DNA of 64,000 nt. Origin: Candidatus Enterococcus moelleringii (GTDB lineage Bacteria; Bacillota; Bacilli; Lactobacillales; Enterococcaceae). The stretch spans positions 104,345 to 168,344 of the forward strand of contig NZ_JAFREM010000033.1 of NCBI RefSeq assembly GCF_017377575.1. Reading direction: 5' to 3'. Within the stretch, counting starts at the first letter, position 1. Each line of letters begins with the position of its first letter. This document shows, piece after piece, positions 54,866 through 64,000 of the stretch. The position numbers and the translations under genes are program-made. The notes beneath the pieces were generated by a model. That model did no database searches and was not told the origin of the DNA. It saw only the letters and a list, made by a program, of their open reading frames with translations.

Positions 54866-57800
54866 ATGAAAAAGAAAAGTGGAAAAAGAGTTTTTAGATG
54901 GTTGCTTTACTCGAATACGATATTGCTTGCAATGAGTACGCCAATCAATGTGATCGCTGTAGCAAAGTCGCATACAGAGCAAGTTGGTCAAAATGAAAAG
55001 CAAACTCGCACAAATAATTATGAAGCGGCATTAGCAGCTTACAAAAAGGCTGAGGAAGATTATAAAACAGCTAGAGACAGTTATTTGAGTAGGAAAGCAG
55101 AATACGATACCTTGGTTCAGGATGCAGAAACTGCCAAAAATAGTTACAAAGATGAAGTCGATAATTTAGAGTTAGCCAAAACCACTTACAACAATTTAAA
55201 AGCAGAGTATGTTACTGCCAAAGCTATCTATGACGGATTAATACAAGAATTTAATGAAATTAACGATGATTATACTGGTAAAATACCAGATTATAAAACT
55301 GCCCAAAAAAACTATGAAGATTTAGTCGGACCGTATGAAGTCGCAAAAATTGCGCTCATTCAAGCTGAAAGTGAATATCTTACAGAGCTGAATAATTATA
55401 ATCAACTAAAAAGTCAAGTTGACATAGATAGCGTGTTACAACAGACATATCTTGCTGCTAAAGCGACCTATGATACTAAATTAGCAGAGTACAAAATTGC
55501 CAAAGCAGACTACGAAAGTAGCCAAGTAAATTACCAAGCTGCTATACAAAGATATAATGAGTTGTTGGGTGACTATCAGTTTAATCAAGTAAATTATCAG
55601 GAGAAATTAGGTCAATACAATGAACTGAAAGCTATCTATGACGACACGCTGGCAAATTATAATACAGCACTAACTGAGCTGACAACGCTTAATGATGAGG
55701 TTGAAGCGCTAACTAATAGCTATCAGGAAAGCTTAGCTGCGTATACACCTATTCAAAATCAGTACCAGGATTTGCTGGCTGAGTACGACGCAATCAAATC
55801 AGAATACAACGAGAAAAAGGATGTTTATTTAAACGAACTGGCTAATCTAAATGAATTGATAGCTGATCATAATACAGAAATCGCCTCTTATAATCAGTTG
55901 AGAGATGAATTTATTAATGCAAAGCAAGAGTATGAACTAGCGGTTACCTCCTATCAGACGAGTACTGAAGCAATCAATAATTTATTGCCGGCTTATGAAG
56001 CAAAAACCACTGAATATGAGCAAGCCAAAGCAACTTATCAAGAGCGAGTAACAGCCTATCAAACAGCTAAGGCCGCTTATGAGCAAAATAAAGACAACTA
56101 TACTAGCCAATTAACAGCATTTGAAGGTAACCTTACCATTTATCAAAACAATCGAGATGCTGCTCAAAAAGTTTTGGATCAATATGAGCAGGGCTCTGTT
56201 GAATATGAAGCGGCTTACCAAGCCTATACTGAAAACAAAGCGCTCTATGACCAAACATTAGCTGAGTACCAACAGGTCAAAGCCGCTTACGATGGGCTAG
56301 TAGAAGAATTTTTACCAATACAAGCAAACTTTGAGACAGTAACTGCCGATTTCCAAGTGCTAGAAACGCAATATCAGAATCTAAAAGCTGAATATGATGG
56401 CTTAAGTACTCAAAAGATTCTAGCCGAACAAAGCTACAAAGAATTGGAAATAAAATATACGAATGCCTCCGATAAATATAGCCAAGTGAAAACGGAGCAT
56501 GAACGCCTGTTGGACGAAATTTCTACATTAACAATCGAAAAAGATCGTGTATCAGCTTTGCATGATGACCTGGCAACAGCTTATGAAGAAGCTAAAAATA
56601 AATTAGCTGTTGGTCAAGAAGACTATGAGATTGTGAATGAATATTATCAAAAAACACTAGCTGATTATAGAAATGCGATGGCCAAATATGAAACTGCTCA
56701 GATTAAAGCCAATGGGTTAAAAGTAGATAAAGAAGCGTTAGAAATTGACTTAGCAGAACTGAATACTTCCTATACTCAGCTAGAAGGAAAATTAGGAGTG
56801 TTAAATCAAGAATTAGCTGCTGTCCAAGCGGAAAAGATTACTTTGCGCACAACATTTGAAAGTACAACGACTAACTACCAAGCAGTTTCTGCACAATTTG
56901 ATGAAGTAACCAGACTGTTAGGCATAGCTGAAAGTGCGCGACAAGCTGTTATTGCTCAAGTGGAAGAAGCAGGAGTTGACTTTCAAAGGGTTAAGGTCCT
57001 GTATGACGAGTTAGTGGTTCAAAACAGCAAGTTGGAGACTCAATACAATGATGCTGTGGAGAAGTACGAAGAAGCAGATAGGCTTTACACAGCATTAGCT
57101 GGACAAAAAGCAATATTAGAAGGCTTGATTGAAGATATTAAAACAGAAATCGACAACAACGGCTTGGAACAAAAATATAACGCTGCAAAAGACTATTACG
57201 AAAATGATTTGAATACTTCCTTAGCTAATGCGAAGATACGCTATGATGCTGCTCTGATAGCTATTGAAGCATTTAATAAGAATCCAGATGTGGTAGAAGT
57301 CAGGAGCCTTTACGAAGAAGCCACAAAACGTTATGGGGAAATGGAAGCCTTATATGATATAGCTGAAGCAGCAGTTGAGGAATACAATAAAGATACAACC
57401 ATTTCGCCACAGTATCAGAAAGTCCTTAAAGCGTATGAAAAAGCAGATGTAGCTAAAGATAGTATAATGGAAGCTTTCGATAGTTTGAATGCTGTGATTG
57501 ATAATTATCCAATAAAAAATCCAATGAATATTGAAGGACCTGTCACTGGAAACGAAGATGAGGAAGGTGAACTAACTAGAGTTTTAGCAGAATTTGACGA
57601 ATGGCATCAAGAGTATCAAACTGAGTTAGAGAATTCTCAAAGAATTTTTGAAAGTTCGAAACAAGACATCTTGGATTACGAAACTGCTTATAAAAATTAT
57701 AAAGCTTCTGGTCTCGCTACTGATCTGCCACCAAATGTCGTGATTGACCCAGATTTTCTAACGATTTCTGAAGAGGTCTTTACTGAATTAGATGGAGACA

Positions 57801-60025
57801 TAAGTATCAAAAATCTAGAAGCCTATAGTAAAGTTGTGAAACTAATGAAGCAGCTTAGACTAGATTATCAGGAATACGTGAATACAATCATGAACGAAAA
57901 TGCCAATCCAAATCCTGATGGCAAGAAAATCACAACAGCAACCACTACCACGGAATGGTCATTGACTGCAGAAAGCATACGAATAAGAGATGCTCAAAAC
58001 AATCCTGTTGAGCTAGATTTTTCGTTTTTAGGTCCTGAATTTTCGGATATTAGTAGTCAAGAAACTTGGAATGCTATGTTAGAAGCTTATCAAAGACAAG
58101 CAGCTATGCAACAAGAAGAAATTAGAATCTGGTCTAGCTTCGCTCAAAAGGAGATTGCTTCTTGGGCTGGAAAAAAAGCAAAATTTTTAAGTGATTTGGA
58201 TAGTGCTATTGTTGGGACGGATATTAACAAAATTTCAACTATTAGCCCAATCGCAAATGGAGCAATCGGGAATAGTGCGGAAGTTTATACTGAAAAATTT
58301 AAGGAGACTACGGATGGTACTCATCAAGAGTTGATACGTGCATTTAACCAAGGTATCATTAATTTAGATGCTACTCCTGAAACAATATGGATGTTCATTA
58401 GTGATCCTGCATATGAAGGCTTTACTTTGATTTCAGTTTTAGAAACAGGAGGGTTTAACACTGAACAAAATCAACAGAGCTTTAATGTTGAACCAGGACC
58501 TTCTTTGATGTTAGAGGCCTCTGTAACACTAACGCCAATTAATAAAGAATTTCCAACTGTAGAAGTATATTCGCCAAAAATACCAGATCAAGTAACAATG
58601 CTCGATAAACTAGAGTCTGTAGCAATTAAAGAATTTGACGGTAAAATTAGTCCACCAGAAATGGATGCAACTATTGTTGAAAATGTAATCGTTCCTACTG
58701 TTGAACCAATTGAACCTGTTACTCCAATTGAACTTCATTCAATATCATCAGCAGCACCAACAGAAGTTGTTGTTAATCTACCAGGATTAGAAACAACAAC
58801 AAATGTAACAGACGTCAAATTTGAAGTGCCTGATCCGACAGGAAATACAGCTCCAATTAGACCAAATGATGTTATCAGTGAAGTTGTTGATCCAGTGAAA
58901 CCTACTCCAGACTTTGATGATTCACCAGCTTTTGAGGATATCGAGCCAGTTGATCCGTTTGATCCAACACCTATTGAGACACCAGAAACACCTGGCGATC
59001 AGACTGTTCATGAAGAGGAAGAGAATATTGACATCGTAGAGCCGATTGCTCCTAATCCAGAGGAGGTTATCAAACCGGTTGAACCTACGCCAATTCCAAA
59101 CGTGGATCCTCCAGTTATGGAACCAGTTAAACCGGAAGAGCCGGTAGACCCAGAAGAGCCAGTCGATCCAGAAGAGCCGGTTGATCCAGAAGAGCCAGTC
59201 GATCCGGAAGAGCCGGTTGATCCAGAAGAACCAGTCGATCCGGAAGAACCGGTAGATCCAGAAGAGCCGGTAGATCCGGAAGAACCGGTAGATCCGGAAG
59301 AACCAGTCGATCCAGAAGAACCGGTAGATCCAGAAGAACCAGTGGATCCGGAAGAACCGATTGACCCAGAAGAGCCAGTCGATCCGGAAGAACCGGTAGA
59401 TCCAGAAGAACCAGTAGATCCGGAAGAACCGATTGACCCAGAAGAGCCAGTAGATCCGGAAGAACCGGTAGATCCGGAAGAACCGATTGACCCAGAAGAG
59501 CCAGTAGATCCGGAAGAACCGGTAGATCCAGAAGAGCCGGTAGATCCAGAAGAACCAGTCGATCCGGAAGAGCCGGTAGATCCAGAAGAACCAGTCGATC
59601 CAGAAGAACCGGTAGATCCGGAAGAACCAGTCGATCCAGAAGAGCCGGTAGATCCAGAAGAACCAGTCGATCCGGAAGAGCCGGTAGATCCGGAAGAACC
59701 GGTAGATCCAGAAGAGCCGGTTGATCCAGAAGAACCAGTCGATCCGGAAGAACCGGTAGATCCAGAAGAACCGGTAGATCCAGAAGAGCCGGTAGATCCA
59801 GCGGAGCCAGTGGATTCTAGAAGGCCTACTGATTCTAAACTAAGTTTGACAAGTGTTCAACAACCGAACGTTAGCAACAACAATAGACAAATGCTACCAC
59901 AGACCTCAGAATCAAATCCATCTTGGTATCAACAGTTAGGAATGGGTTTGCTAGGTATCTTAGGTATTTTTAGTATCAATCGACGTCGACAACAAAAAGA
60001 AGAAAAATCCAGAACTCAGAAATAG
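54866..60025 (+). CDS. Giant LPxTG-like surface protein with coiled-coil and Pro/Glu repeat stalk
   Basis: 1719 residues. A basic N-terminus and signal peptide (about 1-34) lead into a long alpha-helical region (about 45-900) of Tyr/Ala/Glu/Lys-rich heptad-like units such as YxxLKAEYDxA, expected to form a coiled coil. A less regular region follows (about 900-1240), then a Pro-rich part and 37 uninterrupted copies of the six-residue unit EEPVDP/EEPIDP (residues 1424-1645). The end is a sorting-type signal: LPQTSE (1677-1682), hydrophobic helix, RRRQQKEEK tail. The motif has Ser where LPxTG has Gly. It is probably a wall-linked adhesin. GGGGTC upstream is a weak ribosome-binding site. Confidence 0.88.
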   Translation: MKKKSGKRVFRWLLYSNTILLAMSTPINVIAVAKSHTEQVGQNEKQTRTNNYEAALAAYKKAEEDYKTARDSYLSRKAEYDTLVQDAETAKNSYKDEVDNLELAKTTYNNLKAEYVTAKAIYDGLIQEFNEINDDYTGKIPDYKTAQKNYEDLVGPYEVAKIALIQAESEYLTELNNYNQLKSQVDIDSVLQQTYLAAKATYDTKLAEYKIAKADYESSQVNYQAAIQRYNELLGDYQFNQVNYQEKLGQYNELKAIYDDTLANYNTALTELTTLNDEVEALTNSYQESLAAYTPIQNQYQDLLAEYDAIKSEYNEKKDVYLNELANLNELIADHNTEIASYNQLRDEFINAKQEYELAVTSYQTSTEAINNLLPAYEAKTTEYEQAKATYQERVTAYQTAKAAYEQNKDNYTSQLTAFEGNLTIYQNNRDAAQKVLDQYEQGSVEYEAAYQAYTENKALYDQTLAEYQQVKAAYDGLVEEFLPIQANFETVTADFQVLETQYQNLKAEYDGLSTQKILAEQSYKELEIKYTNASDKYSQVKTEHERLLDEISTLTIEKDRVSALHDDLATAYEEAKNKLAVGQEDYEIVNEYYQKTLADYRNAMAKYETAQIKANGLKVDKEALEIDLAELNTSYTQLEGKLGVLNQELAAVQAEKITLRTTFESTTTNYQAVSAQFDEVTRLLGIAESARQAVIAQVEEAGVDFQRVKVLYDELVVQNSKLETQYNDAVEKYEEADRLYTALAGQKAILEGLIEDIKTEIDNNGLEQKYNAAKDYYENDLNTSLANAKIRYDAALIAIEAFNKNPDVVEVRSLYEEATKRYGEMEALYDIAEAAVEEYNKDTTISPQYQKVLKAYEKADVAKDSIMEAFDSLNAVIDNYPIKNPMNIEGPVTGNEDEEGELTRVLAEFDEWHQEYQTELENSQRIFESSKQDILDYETAYKNYKASGLATDLPPNVVIDPDFLTISEEVFTELDGDISIKNLEAYSKVVKLMKQLRLDYQEYVNTIMNENANPNPDGKKITTATTTTEWSLTAESIRIRDAQNNPVELDFSFLGPEFSDISSQETWNAMLEAYQRQAAMQQEEIRIWSSFAQKEIASWAGKKAKFLSDLDSAIVGTDINKISTISPIANGAIGNSAEVYTEKFKETTDGTHQELIRAFNQGIINLDATPETIWMFISDPAYEGFTLISVLETGGFNTEQNQQSFNVEPGPSLMLEASVTLTPINKEFPTVEVYSPKIPDQVTMLDKLESVAIKEFDGKISPPEMDATIVENVIVPTVEPIEPVTPIELHSISSAAPTEVVVNLPGLETTTNVTDVKFEVPDPTGNTAPIRPNDVISEVVDPVKPTPDFDDSPAFEDIEPVDPFDPTPIETPETPGDQTVHEEEENIDIVEPIAPNPEEVIKPVEPTPIPNVDPPVMEPVKPEEPVDPEEPVDPEEPVDPEEPVDPEEPVDPEEPVDPEEPVDPEEPVDPEEPVDPEEPVDPEEPVDPEEPVDPEEPIDPEEPVDPEEPVDPEEPVDPEEPIDPEEPVDPEEPVDPEEPIDPEEPVDPEEPVDPEEPVDPEEPVDPEEPVDPEEPVDPEEPVDPEEPVDPEEPVDPEEPVDPEEPVDPEEPVDPEEPVDPEEPVDPEEPVDPEEPVDPEEPVDPAEPVDSRRPTDSKLSLTSVQQPNVSNNNRQMLPQTSESNPSWYQQLGMGLLGILGIFSINRRRQQKEEKSRTQK
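59135..59800 (+). repeat. 37 tandem 18-bp units coding the Pro/Glu stalk
   Basis: 666 bases divide exactly into 37 units encoding EEPVDP or EEPIDP. Variation is mostly at synonymous third positions (GAA/GAG, CCA/CCG, GTA/GTC/GTT), plus a few Val-to-Ile changes that recur with the same neighbours. A degenerate 38th unit (AEPVDS) closes the tract. A copy-number-variable tract is likely. Confidence 0.95.
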
Positions 60026-60039
60026 ACTCCAATCTATCG

Positions 60040-60082
60040 CAGCGCAAACTATTTTAACTCAATCGTTTGCGCTGTTCCTTTT
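60040..60082 (+). terminator. Terminator of the giant surface protein gene
   Basis: A 10-bp stem CAGCGCAAAC/GTTTGCGCTG with a 15-base loop and a T-rich end. Confidence 0.82.
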
Positions 60083-60535
60083 GAAAAATCGTTTATTTAG
60101 TTTCTAAAAAGTGCATTTGATCCTATCGTAAGTGCCGCCCAGGTTCTTTCCAACCTTATAGGAATCACTTGTTTTCTAAACCTAAAACTTTCTTTGAACA
60201 GATCGCTTTGTATCTCAGTATTCTTTATCTTTTTTGTCACAAAAAAATAAAGAATGTCGTAATACCAATAGTGTATTTTAAAATGCAGATTGATCTTTAT
60301 GGAAAAAATGATTAGTAAATTAGAGTTTTTTGTGATCAAGAATACAGATTGAAATTTTCTAGTAATTATCATTAAGTGATATCCGAAGGGGCACCTTTGC
60401 GAAGTTCAGACAAAGATACCCTATTAAATCGTCAAAGGATCACAATAGAAATGAGCAAATTCTAAAAATCAAAATGTATAAGAACTATTGCGTTTGAAGT
60501 CGTATTAGTAAAAACATTGAAAGGAAAAGGTATAT
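60083..60535. other. AT-rich gap of 450 bp, no confident gene
   Basis: A minus-strand frame at 60097-60372 exists, but it has biased AT-rich codons, no ribosome-binding site and no recognisable domain. The 3' part should hold the promoter of the following regulator; no clear hexamer pair is seen. Confidence 0.5.
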
Positions 60536-61189
60536 ATGAACGTATTAATTTTGACTAACTGTTTGCTTGCAGAAATGGAGTTTACAAAAAAACTCAATAT
60601 GCTGGGTTATGAAGTGTTTTGCAGCCATGATTTACTGAATAAATTTAAAGAAAAGAATTTGCATGACAATGTAACTAAGTTTTTTCAAAACATTATAATC
60701 AGTGAAACGGTTTCAGATGGTGAAATGGAGGATCTGCTAAAAAACAAATTCTTTTATTCGGATGTTTTGTATAGAAAAACTTCATCTTCACTTGATGTTT
60801 TGGAGAATAAAGATAGTAGAATTCAGGATTTGATTCTTCCGGACGAACCTCTAGAGAGCCTTAGAGAAAAATTATCAAAGACTAACCGTAACAAGGTGAA
60901 CCTATTGAATAAACAATTTATTGATCCCTCTACTATAAGTAGTAATAATTTGAATGGTTTTTTACCTTTTAGTAAACAAGAGAAGATAGTTTTTGAAATT
61001 TTGCGCGAGGCTAATGGGAATATTGTGTCTAGAGAAAAAATTTGTGAAACAATTTGGTCTGAAGTTACACAATCCAATCTTGCTAGAACTTCCAGCATAT
61101 TAAAAAATATAAAAATTAAACTTGAAGAAGTAGGGATTGATAACAGCAATATACAAACCCTTTGGGGAAAAGGATATCGTTTAGTCTAG
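60536..61189 (+). CDS. Winged-helix regulator with degenerate receiver-like N-terminus
   Basis: 217 residues. The C-terminal part (about 125-217) is an OmpR/PhoB-type winged helix: FLPFSKQEKIVFEILREANGNIVSREKICETIW, recognition helix LARTSSILKNIKIKLEEVG, and the closing IQTLWGKGYRLV. The N-terminal part (about 1-60) starts like a receiver (MNVLILTNCLLAEMEFTKKLNMLGYEVF) but lacks the acidic pair and the phospho-acceptor Asp. No kinase gene is next to it. Located just after the giant surface protein, it may control that gene. The ribosome-binding site is GAAAGGAAAAGG. Confidence 0.8.
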   Translation: MNVLILTNCLLAEMEFTKKLNMLGYEVFCSHDLLNKFKEKNLHDNVTKFFQNIIISETVSDGEMEDLLKNKFFYSDVLYRKTSSSLDVLENKDSRIQDLILPDEPLESLREKLSKTNRNKVNLLNKQFIDPSTISSNNLNGFLPFSKQEKIVFEILREANGNIVSREKICETIWSEVTQSNLARTSSILKNIKIKLEEVGIDNSNIQTLWGKGYRLV

Positions 61190-61230
61190 AGCTGATTCAA
61201 TAAATTGCAATTGTAACAATAGAAACTTAT

Positions 61231-61270
61231 AGGTTAACAACTCGTGACTTTAGTCGTGAGTTGTTAACCT
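61231..61270 (+). terminator. Long hairpin after the regulator gene
   Basis: 19 pairs (two G-U), AGGTTAACAACTC... with its complement and a two-base loop, followed by ATTTCG rather than a strong T run. Confidence 0.6.
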
Positions 61271-61298
61271 ATTTCGAAAAAAGGACAGTGCTGCTTGC

Positions 61299-61553
61299 TT
61301 TATCAATGAATTGGTAGAAACATTGGGAATTGACAAACCTTATCTGTTTGGCCGCCCACGAAGCTGCGATTTAAGCGCAATGTCCGAATCATTGAAGTGA
61401 ATCTCACGTTAGAGTATTTTAAAGCAAAACAACGCACACTGCTTTCAGAATCTAAAACTGGAGAAGGTGAAAAATGAAACAGTTATTCTCGTCATGGTGC
61501 TAAACATGAGGAAACTAGCGGCAATGAAGCGAGCAGGAGCCCTACCTACATAA
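61299..61553 (+). pseudogene. Transposase remnant, internally deleted
   Basis: The first part (61299-61400) encodes FINELVETLGIDKPYLFGRP, which resembles the N-terminus of an IS1182-type transposase, and stops at TGA. The second part, in a different frame and ending at TAA 61551-61553, encodes NETVILVMVLNMRKLAAMK, which resembles the C-terminal end of such transposases. The roughly 1.2-kb middle is missing. A strong stem-loop follows at 61557-61608. A relic, not active. Confidence 0.65.
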
Positions 61554-61556
61554 AAA

Positions 61557-61612
61557 ATAACCCGAGCGCCAAAAATCTCTACTAGATTTCTGACGCTCGG
61601 GCTATTTTAATG
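61557..61612. terminator. Stem-loop at the end of the transposase remnant
   Basis: AATAACCCGAGCG pairs with CGCTCGGGCTATT (G-U allowed), with a further inner stem AAATC/GATTT, then TTTT. It may be the transposase terminator or lie near the IS end. Confidence 0.75.
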
Positions 61613-61810
61613 CTGTTTTGAGACATGACTATGACACAGCCTTTTTTCCTTTGAATTTTTAACCGTTTGATAAAAAAGTGATACTGGAAAACATTAAAAA
61701 ACTCTAAATATTCTGCCAAAAGACGATAATGGAAAGTTGAGTTATAAGATATAATTGTAGGAAGCGACAAAGTCAGAAAACTTGCTGACAGGACGATTTT
61801 AGGAGGATAA

Positions 61811-63226
<1,416 letters not shown>

Positions 63227-63258
63227 ACGGATACAACAGAAATTTTGACACGATAATG

Positions 63259-63299
63259 ATCAGGGAACAGCTTTTTAGGAGGCTGTTCCCTGATTTTTC
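63259..63299 (+). terminator. 6-phospho-beta-glucosidase terminator
   Basis: A perfect 13-bp stem ATCAGGGAACAGC/GCTGTTCCCTGAT and TTTT. Confidence 0.9.
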
Positions 63300-63344
63300 C
63301 CGCGTTTATCCATTAGAATAAACTGCCGAAAGAGTTCTCAGTCC

Positions 63345-64000
63345 TTATCGCCGTTTCTTCTTCCCAGGTTTCTTCTTCCCAGGTTTTTTCTTCCCGGGTT
63401 TCTTTTTATCTAGCGCCTTCTTGATTTTTTTCGCGTCTTTTTCTTCCGCCCATTGTTCTTCAATCTTTTCTTTGGTGAAGTGGGTCTTCCGATTGTAATT
63501 GAGCTTATTTAGCAGCGACTTTCCTTTTTTGTTCTTCGGTTTTTCTGGCTGCGTATTTTTAGGAATATCGTCTGGTTCTTTCGGCGTTTTCACCGTTTTG
63601 CTGCCAGAGGAATCAAAGGGGTTCGGAGCATCTTTTAATTTTGTACCGCTAATTAAAGCTGAAAGGATTCTTTCTTGAATTGCCTCTGGATCGTCCATTG
63701 GTGAAAATGTGAAGTCATCAAACAGATACGCCGCAATTTCTTCCGATGTTTTGCCTGCATAGACATTATTTTTCAAATAATTTGGAGACTCCATTAGTGA
63801 ACCAGCATCCGGGTCGTTATTTGCCTTCACCAGTGCCAAGGCTTTCAAAGCTTGGTCCAGCAGTGGTTGAAGCGGGTGGTCAACAGCTGGCGCGGTCTCA
63901 GCCATTGTTTCCGCCGTCTTTTCTTCTTGTGCTTCCGCATCGTAAACCGGAGTCGTCGACTGATAAATATAGCGAACCAATTCCGTAAAACGCCGCACGC
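63345..64000 (-). CDS. Partial protein with Lys/Pro/Gly-rich C-terminal tail
   Basis: The frame runs in from the right edge, so the 5' end is probably missing; about 217 residues are visible. The first part is helical and acidic, the middle has ESPNYLKNNVYAGKTSEEIAAYLFDDFTFSP, and the last 50 residues are very basic, closing with three copies of a KKPGK unit coded by a 15-bp DNA repeat (about 63356-63402). No family recognised. The tail looks suited to nucleic acid or membrane-surface contact, an inference from charge only. GTG 63996 could be a start, but no ribosome-binding site can be seen. Confidence 0.6.
   Translation of the reverse strand, partial: VRRFTELVRYIYQSTTPVYDAEAQEEKTAETMAETAPAVDHPLQPLLDQALKALALVKANNDPDAGSLMESPNYLKNNVYAGKTSEEIAAYLFDDFTFSPMDDPEAIQERILSALISGTKLKDAPNPFDSSGSKTVKTPKEPDDIPKNTQPEKPKNKKGKSLLNKLNYNRKTHFTKEKIEEQWAEEKDAKKIKKALDKKKPGKKKPGKKKPGKKKRR
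63356..63402. repeat. Short 15-bp tandem repeat in the Lys/Pro/Gly tail
   Basis: CTTCTTCCCAGGTTT-type units repeated about three times, encoding the KKPGK units. Confidence 0.75.

Noticed and set aside
59135..59800. Regular short repeats resembling a CRISPR array
   Set aside because: The units are 18 bp with no spacers, stay in frame and encode EEPVDP. It is a protein repeat.
60097..60372. 91-residue minus-strand frame in the AT-rich gap
   Set aside because: AT-rich composition, no ribosome-binding site, no recognisable domain.

Overview
The window reads as chromosomal DNA of a low-to-moderate GC Firmicute in the Enterococcaceae, most likely an Enterococcus; I do not assign a species. The reasons are a WxL/DUF916 cell-surface cluster, a cggR-gap-pgk-tpiA-eno glycolytic block with a sigma-54 gene beside it, the gene order pyrG-fba-murZ-rho-rpmE2, the order ylxM-ffh, the order rpsP-khpA-rimM-trmD-rplS, Mga-type and YtrA-type regulators, and a tRNA gene that does not encode CCA.

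Layout. 1-5.7 kb: the right part of a WxL surface cluster (3' end of one WxL protein, a DUF916 anchor protein, a small membrane protein with a decayed sorting motif, and a 1334-residue WxL protein). 5.8-8.7 kb: an Mga-like regulator translationally coupled to an NADH-oxidase-like flavoprotein that lacks the redox cysteine. 8.7-12.2 kb: HD phosphohydrolase and lipL on the minus strand, then a DUF1934 gene and rpoE. 12.2-14.3 kb: a polytopic membrane protein and tRNA-Arg(CCG). 14.3-21.5 kb: rpoN and the CggR-controlled glycolytic genes, with a CggR operator of the expected spacing. 21.5-24.5 kb: a formamidase-like nitrilase pair, a membrane protein behind a leader-peptide attenuator, and a YueI homologue. 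24.5-30.6 kb: pyrG (with a GGGC-type attenuator), fba, murZ, rho and rpmE2. 30.6-31.2 kb: a non-coding tandem repeat of 159-bp units, with a diverged copy after eno. 31.2-34.4 kb: small membrane proteins, an aminotransferase and DUF924. 34.4-37.9 kb: a solitary pstS with Pho boxes, convergent with phoPR. 38-40.3 kb: DUF523, ylxM, ffh. 40.3-44 kb: a GntR-ABC-VanZ-VanZ operon with an operator palindrome. 44-48.4 kb: tag, a double-HTH AraC regulator with a divergent epimerase, a HAD hydrolase and an FMN reductase. 48.4-53.8 kb: the rpsP to rplS ribosomal and tRNA-modification genes, interrupted by a lipoprotein, a DUF389 protein and a cyclophilin-like lipoprotein. 53.8-61.6 kb: an AT-rich accessory block with a 1719-residue repeat-rich surface protein, a winged-helix regulator with a degenerate receiver, and an IS remnant. 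61.8-63.2 kb: a GH1 6-phospho-beta-glucosidase. The right edge cuts a minus-strand gene with a Lys/Pro/Gly-rich tail.

How it fits together. Most of the window is housekeeping, and several genes carry readable cis-control: CggR on glycolysis, CTP sensing on pyrG, PhoP on pstS, a YtrA-type repressor on the ABC operon, an rplS leader, and cre-like sites. The less explained parts are the tandem intergenic repeat family, the leader-peptide attenuator at 23.85-23.95 kb, the Mga/cysteine-less flavoprotein pair, and the AT-rich surface-protein island with its adjacent atypical regulator.
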